From Buxus sempervirens (lineage: Eukaryota > Streptophyta > Magnoliopsida > Buxales > Buxaceae), in contig OX387187.1 of the NCBI GenBank assembly GCA_947561395.2, positions 35,259,829 to 35,323,828 on the forward strand: a stretch of 64,000 nt of DNA, written 5' to 3'. The notes under the pieces were generated by a model. The model saw nothing but the letters and a program-made list of their open reading frames with translations. It was not told the origin of the DNA and did no database searches. Below, piece after piece: positions 1 to 10,400 of this stretch (positions are counted from its first letter, which is position 1; each line of letters opens with the position of its first letter). The position numbers and the translations under genes are program-made.

Positions 1-876
1 TGGACAGCTTTTCAGGGAGCTATGGGCACGAAGTTTAACTTCAGCACGAGTTATCATCCTTAAACAGATGGTTAGTCTGAGCGTACCATACAGACATTAG
101 AGGATATGCTGAGGTGTTGTGTTTTAGACTGGGGAGGCAATTGGAGTTAGCACTTGCCATTGATAAAGTTTGCTTATAATAATAGCTATCAGGAGAATAT
201 TCATATGGTACCTTTTGAGGCATTGTATGGCAGAGCTTGTAAATCCCCAGTGTGCTAGGTGGAAGTTGGAGAAAAGCAGTTTATTGGGCCTTAGATTGTA
301 CAGGACAGTGTGGAGAAGATAAACCAGATTAAGCAGAGAATGCGTACGGCCCAGAGTCGCCAGATGAGTTATGCTGATACCAGGAGACTAGATCTACAGT
401 TTGAGAATGGTGATTTATGTATTTCTAAAGGTATCTCCATCCCAAGGAATCAAGAGGTTTGGCAAGAAAGGCAAGTTGGCTTTGAGATTCATAGGTCTCT
501 TTGAAATTGTGGATACAATGGGACCAGTGGCATACAAATTGGCATTACCTACACATATCCAGAGGGAGTTCATGACGTATTCCATGTATCGATGTTGAGG
601 AAGTCCGTGCATGATCCAACGCATATCATCCAGCATGAGTCACTGGTAGTGCAAGAGGACTTGACATACGAGGAGCATCCAGTCCAAATCTTAGACAGGC
701 GAGAGCAAGTCTTACGTACTAAAGTAATTCCGCTAGTGAAGGTGCTTTGGCAAAACCACACAGTAGAGGTGGCCACATGGGAGTTGGAGTCAGAGATGCA
801 GAAGAAGTATCCTCATTTATTTCAAGAATTGCAAGGTAAATTTCTAGAACGAAATTTTTCTTCTAGGAGGGAAGGA
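1..876 (+). mobile_element. Ty3/gypsy polyprotein, 3' part (fossil)
   Basis: The first bases translate to the end of a gypsy integrase core, with a W..F..A.G spacing and a Tyr-His-Pro type motif. They are followed by the integrase C-terminal region (about 592-830, with HVFHV-like and 'RREQVLRTK' type residues before a W-rich tail). A purine-rich tract at about 866-876 sits directly before the 3' LTR, as expected for the polypurine tract. The element enters from beyond the left edge of the window and is broken in several places, so it is an inactive fossil. The long LTR and the integrase tail suggest the Tekay/Del group, which is inferred. Confidence 0.8.
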
Positions 877-3312
877 TGTAAGACCCTGAAAATTTAGGAA
901 ATTTTTAAAATTAAATAATAACTAATACTTATTGAGGATTTTTTTTGATGAAATTGATTTATAATTATAGGTGATCACACTAATAGCGAAGATCATGAGT
1001 TTGAAGCAGATCAGGCCGCTAGATCGTGATAGATCAAGGTAAGAAGTAAATATTTATGCTGCTGTCTTCTGATTGGTTGGGTGAGTGATCCATGATGTGG
1101 CTGTGTTGTGCAGCATCATAAGTGAGGGTAGTATGGTTCTATACCCTAGTATAATATGGTTTGTATTCTACACTTTGTCTTTCATCCGTTTGTATTCGAC
1201 GGCTGGAGAAAACGAGCAAAAGAGAGAACTGAAGAGAAGAAGAAGAAGAAGAAGAAGGAGAAAAACTGCCTTTGATCCCAGTTTTCTCATCATCCCAAGG
1301 TTGTTTTGTATCTGTGAAGAGGAGTTATTGTTAGTTAGAGGAAGAGGAAGAAGTCGCATGATTAAGGTAGGTAACACACCGATTTGTCGTTCATTATTGT
1401 TTTCTTGTTGTTTGATCGCAAATGCATGATTATTCGTTGTTTATATGTATATTTTGTTAGATTATAGTTGTGTATGTATGTAGAATTCACTCAGAACAGA
1501 GAAAATTCAGTTTTCAAAACTCAATTTACAGCAAATGATAGGGCGCCTAGCATGATCGCCTAGGCGATCGTGGGCACCAGTGTATTAAAATCAACATAGA
1601 GTTAAACCACTCACCCATCGCGTAGGCGATGGGTAGGCAACCAAAATTTATATGGGTGCCTAGCGAGACGACCTAGGCGATCCCCAATCGCCCATTAATC
1701 AGAAAATTTCTGTTGAGCTGAGTGACCTCAACAGAAAATTTTAATTTTTTAGAATTTGATTTTGAATTCAAAATAAAATTGTTTTAAATGAATTTTATCA
1801 ATTAAATCAAATGATTTGAGACATTAATTACCGAAATAACATGTTTTCTACGAAAACATTTAAGGATTTATTTTAGGATTATAGTTGCCTAAATTGATAA
1901 ATAATTTGGAATTTGGGAGATTTTAAACTTTAAAACCTTTTGATTGAGATATTTAATTAGGAAAGATTTATTTTACACATCATAACTCAAACTTCTACAG
2001 AAAGAAACTTTATATCAGAAATTCAACCTACTTATACAAATTTTGGATAAAATTTATATATCAAACTTTATATGCCACTAGGCATTATTATGTATAAATG
2101 CAGATGAGTCCTTAGGGATGTTAGTGTCTAGTGGGAATAGCTGAATATAGATCCATAGAACAAGCTAGATAGCTAAGGGGTATTTCTTTTGGGTTGAGTT
2201 ACTCTCATTTGTGAGCGCATTTCCTTTGCAAGTTAGTTTGCTCTAGAAGGTCCCGTGTCTATAAGGTTATTTCAAGCCTTGATAGTGATTCCTGTACAAG
2301 CGGATTAGTGGTCATCTCCATGTATTGATTTAGGGCCTGCATGCTGGTGGTTCATGCCAACTTTATGAGTGCATGGGCAATAAGTCGATGACTACGATTC
2401 TTATCGTCAGAAGGTTTGAGTGTCATAGTAGCTTCGCCCATAAGACGTATGGTGGCGTAGCATTAAAGAGTGTCATCTCAAAAACATATCTTTCTTTGTG
2501 AGTCCTACAATGACGCTAGTATCATGATACACATATTACTGTTACATTGACACCTGTGAGTTCACCTATGTTATATTTTATGGTTGGAAGTAGATACTTG
2601 GTTCATCACAGTTATAAAAGAAATTGATATGACTTTAGCTGATTTGGATTTATGCTGAACTATTCAGGATTTTAGTTTTTTATCATCATTATGACTGTTA
2701 CATGACCCTTGAAAGTGATTGAATGCCAATTTGTACTTCACGTATGTTTTGATCTGATTAAACGATACCTGCTTATTCGTGTTGTTTTATCGAGCATGAA
2801 ATGATTACTTTTGTATATAAATTGTTTCTAGTATGCATCATGTTACATACTTAGATATTCGTATCTCATACCTTTTGTTTTATTTTGGTTTTCAGCGATA
2901 TGCGAGAAGGGGATCTTTGTGGTGCTACTCAGGGAGATTTTGCTAACTTCTTGCCGGAGGATTATTATTATTTAGACTAAGTTGAGGTTGTTCAGGGATG
3001 AAATTTTGACTATTTGATGGAATATGTTATTATGTTGACATGATGTATTGAGGGAGAGAGAGAGAGATCTAGAAACCCTTGATATTATCAAACATGAATT
3101 ATGGTTTTGATGGTTATTTATTATTTGTCTTATTCATGGTGATTTGTAGACAGTATACTTCCGCACTATTTATTTTCCGCACTCTAAGAATCACAATTTG
3201 AGTTATTTGATTTTAGTCTGGTACTTTGTTGATGTTATATATATGGGCCTAGTAGCACTTGGATTCAGGTTTGGATGCTCGTTTTGCATTGACTCTAGTT
3301 TGAGGCACTACA
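877..3312 (+). mobile_element. 3' LTR of the Ty3/gypsy element
   Basis: The LTR begins TGTAAGACCC right after the purine tract and ends GGCACTACA, giving TGTA...TACA termini over about 2.4 kb. It shares an internal block (about 971-1050) with the solo LTRs at 15362 and 28746. That block ends in AGGTAAG and is followed by an AG-rich leader (about 1205-1265). Near 1540-1690 it carries a cluster of short palindromes built on GCCTAGGCGAT. The 5' LTR lies outside the window, so age cannot be judged from LTR divergence. Confidence 0.75.
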
Positions 3313-3352
3313 AAGAAAACCCCAAGCATAAAGAAAACTAAAGGTGAAACCG

Positions 3353-3372
3353 CCCCCCCCCCCCCCCCCCCA
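3353..3372. repeat. poly-C run
   Basis: A run of 20 C lies 40 bases after the gypsy LTR. It is a homopolymer with no other structure around it and could differ in length between assemblies. Confidence 0.9.
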
Positions 3373-3529
3373 ACCCCCAATTAAAATAGCAGTGCAATTA
3401 AGAATAGAAAATGACCCCCATCCCCATGGATTTCCTCTGCTTGTTTATGAGGAAATTGGGAAAGAAAATTTTGATAAACTGAATTCACAAAATTAAGAAC
3501 AGAAATTAGGCCCAATTCTCATTGCTTGT

Positions 3530-3649
3530 TTATGAGCATCACTTTTGTAATGTTTTGTGCATTTCTTTTTCTTATGGCTACGTCCTTAAAAGTTGTACTT
3601 CAGTTCTATCGTAATGAAATTGCATAGGCCTGGCTATTACCAAAAAAAA
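3530..3649 (+). mobile_element. LINE/SINE 3' tail fragment
   Basis: The segment runs through GTAATGAAATTGCATAGGC and ends GGCTATTACC followed by eight A. That is the shape of a plant L1 3' untranslated end with its A tail. The same ..TACC-A(n) ending appears at other tail insertions in this window (26246, 44439). The left boundary and target duplication were not found. Confidence 0.4.
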
Positions 3650-3716
3650 GATATGTTGGCATTTTTATTGCGCATTTAAATTTCAAAGATACAGTGAGAA
3701 TTGGGCCTCATCTAAT

Positions 3717-3890
3717 TGCCTCATCCTCATTAGGATTAGTTGCTTCATAAGATGTGGTTTTTCTTTTAACCCATTGAAGAATTAGTCCCCCCGTAAGAAT
3801 AGCGATCAATCTTTAATCTCAAAAAGAAGTTGTCAGATTTAGAGAGGAAATCTTTCATGTCTCAAATACTTTTGACATTGAAACTTAATC
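3717..3890. repeat. dispersed repeat, partner at 42576-42789
   Basis: This segment and 42576-42789 share long stretches in the same order, for example TTGCCTCATCCTCATTAGG, then AGATGTGGTTTT, then a Gly/Ser-free AT-rich block ending in CTTTTGACA. It shows that flanks of the kinase cluster were copied at both ends of the array. No coding potential is seen. The stretch 3890-4177 holds nothing I recognise. Confidence 0.7.
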
Positions 3891-4177
3891 AGCATAAGGT
3901 GAGATTAACTAGAAAACACAAAATGGGCTAAAGGCATTTTCCAAAAAAGCTATGAGTAAGGTGTCTCAGTAGCTTCCCAAGTCTCAGAGAATCTCTTTAG
4001 ACATCTCTACCAAAGATTCAATAGCAACCAATTCACACAAAAAATCAAAAATTAAAATTAAAGATTTAAATTATCCCAAATCCTACAGCTTTCTTTAGTT
4101 AGCTCAAAAAACAATAAAAATAGACTACTATTTCTCACTACACAATCTAAAAAATACAAGTTGGTTGTATTTAAGTA

Positions 4178-5614
4178 TGTTAGGGATGTTGGGCAAAGAT
4201 CCAACATCCTACTATGGTATAAGGAAATAAAGTTGTTGTTGCTCCGAAATTTGTCCGGGCTCGACACATGGCAATCAGGGTGAGGTGTCTTTATGTGGGT
4301 GTGACAGTATTTGTCAATACAAGGATTTCGAGTCGGATCCTGACCCCAGGCACCTGTTTTGAGTCTAAACTGGAGCCGGTCTAGCCATATTACAAGTCAC
4401 CTTTAATAAAATTGATCAGACAAGAGAATGAAGACTAGGGTTTTGGTCTTCGTTTGGGTTCTAGGTGTTTGAAAATGACAATAAGCAATGACAAAGTACT
4501 TTATTTAAATATCGGTCACCAGAGATACAACCACTGATTACAACAAATCTCCTAGTAGCTCAAAATAAAAAAAAAATAAAAGAAAATCACCAATATTGAC
4601 AGTACTGGCCTCTCTCGGCCCAATAGCCATAATCGGAGTATAAGGAAAGGATGTAAGGGGCGTCTGCCAACAATGTTGATTCGGGGGTTCACCTAGGAAT
4701 ACTACTTAGCCGATATTCCGTTAATCTCCTAGCTTGGCCAAAGATGGCTTTGGCACTGACTGCTCATAATCCTGTAGCCATAGTTGGAGTATATAATTAG
4801 GAGACAGGGGCGGCCTCAACCTTCTTGTTGATGGTAGGGACTTTACTTCAATCAGAGTAAATAGGAACCTAAAGTGTCACTGCAACAAGAAGTAGTGAGG
4901 GGGGACCTAGATTATCCTTTTTGGCTATAGTGTGAGTGTAGAAGACGGGATAGAGATCACGGATGGTCAAATTAAAATCATAATAACCGGTTGTGGTTGA
5001 GTGGATGTTGTCCTTGAGCCCTTCGCAACTGTGCCTTTTATAGCCAAACTTTGACAGTTGCTTACTATCCCATACCTGCATGACCTCCATGCCAGTTTTT
5101 AGAAGTTGGCTAACTGTTCCATCATGTTTGGGTAAGACATCCGCTTTCCAAGATCTTGACGAATAACTTCCTACATTCGGATGAGTCCTGTATTGCTGAT
5201 GACGTCACACCTCAGATATGTACATACGGTAGAACATTTAGACATATGTGTATGCTAATGTGGCCCAATTGATGAAGTTAATCCATGCAGACACTACACG
5301 GCCTTTCTTCATTTGCCGGTCTAGGGAGAGTGTAAACAGTTGCGCTCTAATCAATAACTTAAGTTATAGTCTAGTGGTAAGCACTTGATCCTAACAATTA
5401 GTATCGGAGCCTATGTCATGAGTTCACAGGTGCAAAGAGGGACCTTGGAAAAGTTGTGGGTTTGAGTCCCATAAGGGGGGATCCTAAGAAATCATGCTAT
5501 CGTTGGCAAATGTTGGCCTACGGTTTGGGCCCAGTTGGAGGGTGTTGGCTTGCAGTTGCAGATGCTAGAGGGGGGATTGGGCCAAGGTCTAGTGGTAAGT
5601 GCTTAATCCTAACA
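4178..5614 (+). mobile_element. TRIM-like miniature LTR element
   Basis: A short LTR starts TGTTAGGGAT at 4178, is interrupted at 4237, resumes at about 5339 and ends CCTAACA at 5396. It is followed by AGTATCGGAGCC, a match to the initiator-Met tRNA primer site of plant LTR elements. A second LTR end with the same TGGTAAG..CTAACA sequence closes at 5614. The flanking five bases are AAGTA on both sides (4173-4177 and 5615-5619), a perfect target duplication. Without the nested insert the element is only about 330 bp, so it had no room for proteins. A related LTR piece lies at 56238. Confidence 0.65.
4237..5338. mobile_element. insertion inside the TRIM LTR, probable solo LTR
   Basis: The TRIM LTR is split here, as shown by comparison with the uninterrupted piece at 56238-56345. 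The inserted 1.1 kb begins TGTTGCTCCG and ends TGTAAACA. It is flanked by GTTGT on the left and GTTGC on the right, so it fits a solo LTR with a 5-bp duplication carrying one later change. No coding region is visible in it. Its family is unknown. Confidence 0.4.
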
Positions 5615-5713
5615 AAGTAGATTAAAAATATTTCTGTGCGGCTTATCCCAACGTTAACCACGTCATCAATCCATCTTTTCCTCCCAGGTTTGGGATCCAG
5701 GCATAGCAATCTC

Positions 5714-6890
5714 ATGTTTTACACCAAAGACTACAGAAAATGACTATATAAGTTTCCTACAGGGAAAGTAATTCTAAGGGAAATGGTTCAAGGCTAGTCT
5801 TCAATCATTATGGCCATATTTATCTCTAGCTAGGGGTGCTTATCGGGCCGGCCCTGCACGACCTGCCGTGCAAATGGGCCATGCCGTGCCCGACCTATTT
5901 ATCAATATACCCAGCACGACACACCCCATGGCAAAGCAGAAGGTTGGCCGTAGCATACATGCACGAAGGCTGAAAAAGAAAAGTAAAGAAGATTTTGCAA
6001 AACATGTATGGCCCGTAATTAGTTCTTGAAAATGCAACAATCCTTAAATATTGGTGAACCGTACTAAGATAAGGAGTTGCAAAGGTGTTACTTGCATCAA
6101 TTATTGCTTGACTGTCCAAGCAATAATTGACACAAGTAACACTTTTGCAACTCTTGTTTAATCATGAAGAGGCAGAAATGAAAAAGGCAAAATGATAACT
6201 TTGTAAGAGCCTTGTTCAAAGATTTGCTATTGGTCGGGCTCAAGTATGTGCCCATGTGAGCATTGTGTCTCTGCCGGCCATTAGTGCAATCATTGAACAT
6301 GACTTTATGAAGAAAATGAAAAAAAAAATTACAACTTTTGAGAGCCTTGTTAAGAGATTTGCCAATGGTCGTCCTAGGGAACCCCCCATGTGAGCACTTT
6401 GCCGAGCCCAGCGGCCATTGGCAAAATCGCTCAACAAAACTCTAAGAAAGCAAGAAGAGAAGAGAGGAGATGAGGAGAGGTGTGGTTTAGAGTGGAAAGG
6501 GTTAGGCCTATTATAGAAAAACCAAAAGTGGCTTTTTACCACCTCTACCCTCAAATATAGCTGTTGGAAGGGTAGAAATCGTTATTTACAATCAATTACA
6601 AGTATACCTCTCTAATATGACTGTTGGGGGTTAAAAGTGTAAAAAGAGAGCAAAAAACACTTTTTAGAAGAAAAAAAACGACTAACCGTGTTTGTGCTTG
6701 CGTGTGCCTACACAACAGGCCAGCACGCTGGACACAGGAGGCACGATGCACATGGGCCCACGTCAAGCGGGCTGTGCTGCCCACGTGCTTTAAGGGCCAT
6801 AGCCCGATAAGCAACTCTATCTCCAGCTAGTCAATCAAGCTTTATAAAGTCTCAGTTTAGCATCACCAGCTTCAACAAATGACTTCTACC
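5714..6890 (+). pseudogene. relic of a G-type lectin receptor kinase, lectin-domain fragment
   Basis: Bases 5714-5830 match the coding sequence of intact gene 1 around 24268-24385: TTTTACACCAAAG, then GGGAAATGGTTCAAGGC, then a block ending TATTTATCT. The match continues after a hAT insertion at 6828-6890, where TCTCAG and TTCAACAAATGACTTCTACC correspond to coding bases around 24408-24450. This is therefore about 180 bases of a lectin-domain exon from a third, very old paralogue. It is too short and too altered to be translated. Shorter copies of its right end sit upstream of both intact genes (22560-22710, 37260-37315), so it was carried along when the unit was duplicated. Confidence 0.75.
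5831..6819. mobile_element. non-autonomous hAT transposon
   Basis: The ends are inverted: TAGGGGTGCTTATCGGGC at the left and GCCCGATAAGCAACTCTA at the right. They are flanked by 8-base duplications TCTCTAGC (5823-5830) and TCTCCAGC (6820-6827), matching at seven of eight positions, which is the hAT rule. The G+C-rich subterminal parts repeat GGGCC/GCACG words. Two imperfect copies of a roughly 130-base unit lie inside, each with AGAGCCTTGTT, GATTTGC and a CCCATGTGAGCA word (about 6205-6300 and 6340-6440). No transposase frame is present, so it needed an outside transposase. It inserted into a kinase gene relic. Confidence 0.85.
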
Positions 6891-7423
6891 AGCACTAACC
6901 ATATTTGTAAAAAAAAAAAAAAAAATGGACGGCAACTAAAGGGAAAAAGTATTATTTCAAAAACATGAAGAGAGATGTATAATTAATGCAAACCTCAAGG
7001 GACGTTTCCGTAATTTACCCAAACATGTATCAGAATGGATTAAGGTCAAGTTCAAGATAGGTTAGGAGCTAGGTTACACTGATTCCTAACATGATTTTTG
7101 AAAGACCAAACCCTAGCCATTAGGGAGCCGATCAGCCAAGTTAACCTCAACATCATCTAACAATCTTGTAATCATTTAATAAGCAAGTTTTCAAAATATT
7201 TCACATATTATCTAATGATTTAAGCTACTGTTCAGTACTAATACTTCAATAAGGAGAAAAACCCACAAGTCCTAAGTGGCCCAATCCAAGTTTAACATTC
7301 ATAAATCCCTATGAAATGAAAATACAAACTCCAACCCTAACGAGCAAAAAGTTGCTAAAATATCTTCTCCAAGTCTCTTGCGTCAGATACAAGTCCAAGG
7401 CTCTGTATCCGTACTTCTCCAAG
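6891..7423 (+). promoter_or_regulatory. upstream region of kinase unit A, left part
   Basis: The sequence aligns with the regions upstream of intact genes 1 (22730-23135) and 2 (37320-37810), including ATCATTTAATAA and CAAGTTTTCAAAATATTTC. An A run at 6908-6925 has expanded relative to the seven or so A in the sister copies. The region stops at the insertion point of a solo LTR and continues at 13315. It no longer drives a full gene. Confidence 0.7.
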
Positions 7424-10400
7424 TGTGCGCACGTCCCTTGGGGCACTGCACGGAATGCATGGGGGTTTCAGGGTATCTGTAACGCCCCGAATCCAAGTTA
7501 CGTAGATAAAACCGTAACCTATCTCCGAAGGTTATTATATAACCCAGGATAGCAAATCAGAGTGAAAGAAAAACATGAATTAAACAATAACTATAAAATC
7601 AGAGTGCACTATAACCCAAGCTCTAATATAAAATACCATAACCGAGGCTAACTCACATGAACCAAGCATACACCCGCTGGTACCGTCCTTACCAGAAACT
7701 GAAAACAAAACAAAAAAAAACGCAATGAGATACGAATATCCCAGTAAGCAGCACATGCATGCTAAAATACAGTTTATCAGTTCTAAAAAAAATGATACAA
7801 TTGTAAATCATGCAACAGTAGTGATAATACATCAGTTCCGAATAATCTGAATAATCCAACCATAAATCATCGATCAATACAAGATGACAAGAATAATCCA
7901 GTATGACGAACATATCTGTATCAATCAAAACAACAGTTGTTGAGTCACTTTAGGACTCATGAAAATAAGATTGCCTTTAACTAGTATAAAACCATGCTCA
8001 CTATGCCACCTCCCGGCTTATGAGCGAAGCCGAGCTACACGGTCATCGACTTATTGCGGAAGAACCCATTCAGATACAGTAATGGGTTGGCATGTATTAT
8101 CCTAAACATAGCTGCAGCCAACCAGATACAGAGAAGGCCTCATCGAGATACACGATGGAACGCGTACATGAACAAAGTGTTACGACTAGCAAAGAAACAA
8201 TCTTTTCCACTATCTAGCTCCTAACATGGATCCATATCGAGCTATGCCCACTAGACTCTAAACCAAACCAATAGTGAAAATCCAATAAGCACAACTCATC
8301 TCAATCTCAATCATATCATCCCGAGCTACACGGGGCATCCCCGAGATACACGGAGGTAACAACATCTCGAGATACACGAGCTCCAACTACATGTAGGAAA
8401 ACCAATTCCAACTAGAAAACCAAACATTCCTATTTAGTTTAAAATCCTCTTTCCGTAGAATCCGCATAAAGCCCGTTCACAGTAAAAATTACTTAATCAT
8501 GGAAATCCCGTCTAATCCGAGAAGAAACCCAATGATAATGACCAAAACTTAACCGTATTCACAATAATCAGAAATTTATAGGCACAATTCGCCTAATCAA
8601 TAATTCTTATAGGTATTATTTTATAATCTTTCCAATTCCAAATTATACTCTCCAATATCCCTCTTTATTTCCAGCATTTTCCCAATTTAGTTTAATTGCT
8701 AGTTACATAAAAACTACTTTAGTCAAAATAATAAGTCTTACATGTATTGCTTTATAGTTCTTTAAATTCTAAAATTAACTTTCTATCGTCTATCCTAGTG
8801 TTATCCTCAATTAATTTCTGTAGTTTCCAGAAGTTTGGCACACCCTCCGATAACCAAAATTATCATTTATATTTAATTTACAAGCTCTTTCCATTAACTT
8901 CCCTAAAACCCCTTTAAGAGCTATATTATGCTAAATTATTATTCTCAACTCAGCCAATAATACCAATGCTAAAATCAGAATTTAAACCTCTTAATAATTT
9001 CAGATTGGTGGCACTCATATTAAGTTTAAACAGTAGCTTCCCTATATAATTTATTTTTATTTAACCTAAGCCCTCAATGCCTTCTTTTAACACTTCCAAT
9101 TCATTTAAAATGCATCTCATTGATTTCTACTTCTAAACTAACTTAATTGCTGAAAACTTCCTCTATTATTTACCCAAGCATTTCCAAATAAAACCAGAAC
9201 CTAAAGTAACACTCATATACATTTTTCTTTGGAGACCCGAAACACTAAAACACATATATCACCTATAAGTCATACACCTAATGTAATAAGGCTAAACACC
9301 TCATTTACAATACCAATCCAACAACTCATTAGAACTCCTATTTCCTAAATAAACTCCTTTTTAAACCCAGATATATGCTGCCCCTTACTGATCGTTCATT
9401 AGTTTAAGTTTGCACAATTTCATTAACCTAAAACACTTAAACCCCACCTCACACAAGCTTCCACTTCCACTACTTGGAACCTCACATCTAGTTAAATTAA
9501 TTCTCTGATCCAAATAAAAACAGCATATAAGTTAATCAATATTCACCCTTGTTATCAGCACATAATTAAATTAATTAAACTAATACTATTAACCATAACC
9601 TATATATGATAATTTCTGCTCAAAGGCCACAGCTGGTGGGAGAAAGGAGGCTGGCGCTGACTTCCAAAGATGTAGGCGCCAAATACTAAAACTTAGCGCC
9701 AGGTCCCTTTTCCTCCAACTCATTCACGACAAAACAAAAAAACAGCAAGACTAACTATGGATTTGGCATTCAAATTGTATCTAGGATCATCTTAACCCCT
9801 CCATGCATACTTTAAAACACCCATTCGAAATTATTTTAATCCCCAATCAGTACCACTTATGATTACTCGTTCATGGCAATTCTCCAAACCGAAATCCAGC
9901 TACAGCAATATGATAAGGGCGGCAGTCCTAATTCCACCACGAATATCCTATTATTTCAATTTCAATCTAACTCCAGCAACATTTTAATACTCTTAGACTG
10001 ATCTTTAACAAAATTTTGGATGTAATTGAGTCTAAGACAATGCCTCAAACACTAGCCGACCTTAGCTATCTCTTCAATCAGAATTACTGTAAAAGCGCTC
10101 CTAAATACCACTGTGTATACATGTTCTAATCAAATTTCTTCATCATTCCTTCCCTAGTAGATCTCCAATCAACTAATTACACAGCATACACGTTTGTGAT
10201 ATCAATTGAAACAGATTTCACCACTGTTCATAATCTGGGCGTCAATTTATGCTAAACAGAGTTCGGATTTCCAATTTCGCTTAAAACAATTCCATAATTC
10301 AATTTAATCATCCCAAAATCGAAATGAGAAAGGCTCTTACCTGTTTGGAGATTAATCACAGTCCCAAACCTCTCAATTCGACCACAGCACTTCCACAGCC

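Noticed and set aside
1085-1429. 114-codon frame with a run of arginines
   Set aside because: It lies inside the gypsy LTR and the arginine run is just the AG-rich leader.
3306-3320. CACTACAAAGAAAAC, which looks like the left end of a CACTA transposon
   Set aside because: It overlaps the TACA end of the gypsy LTR, whose relatives end in the matching ..GTTACA. No subterminal repeats follow it.
5358-5470. tRNA-gene or SINE-like A box (AGTGGTAAGCACTTGATCC) and B box (GGTTTGAGTCCC)
   Set aside because: The first part is the end of a miniature LTR and the next part its tRNA-primer site. No cloverleaf can be drawn.
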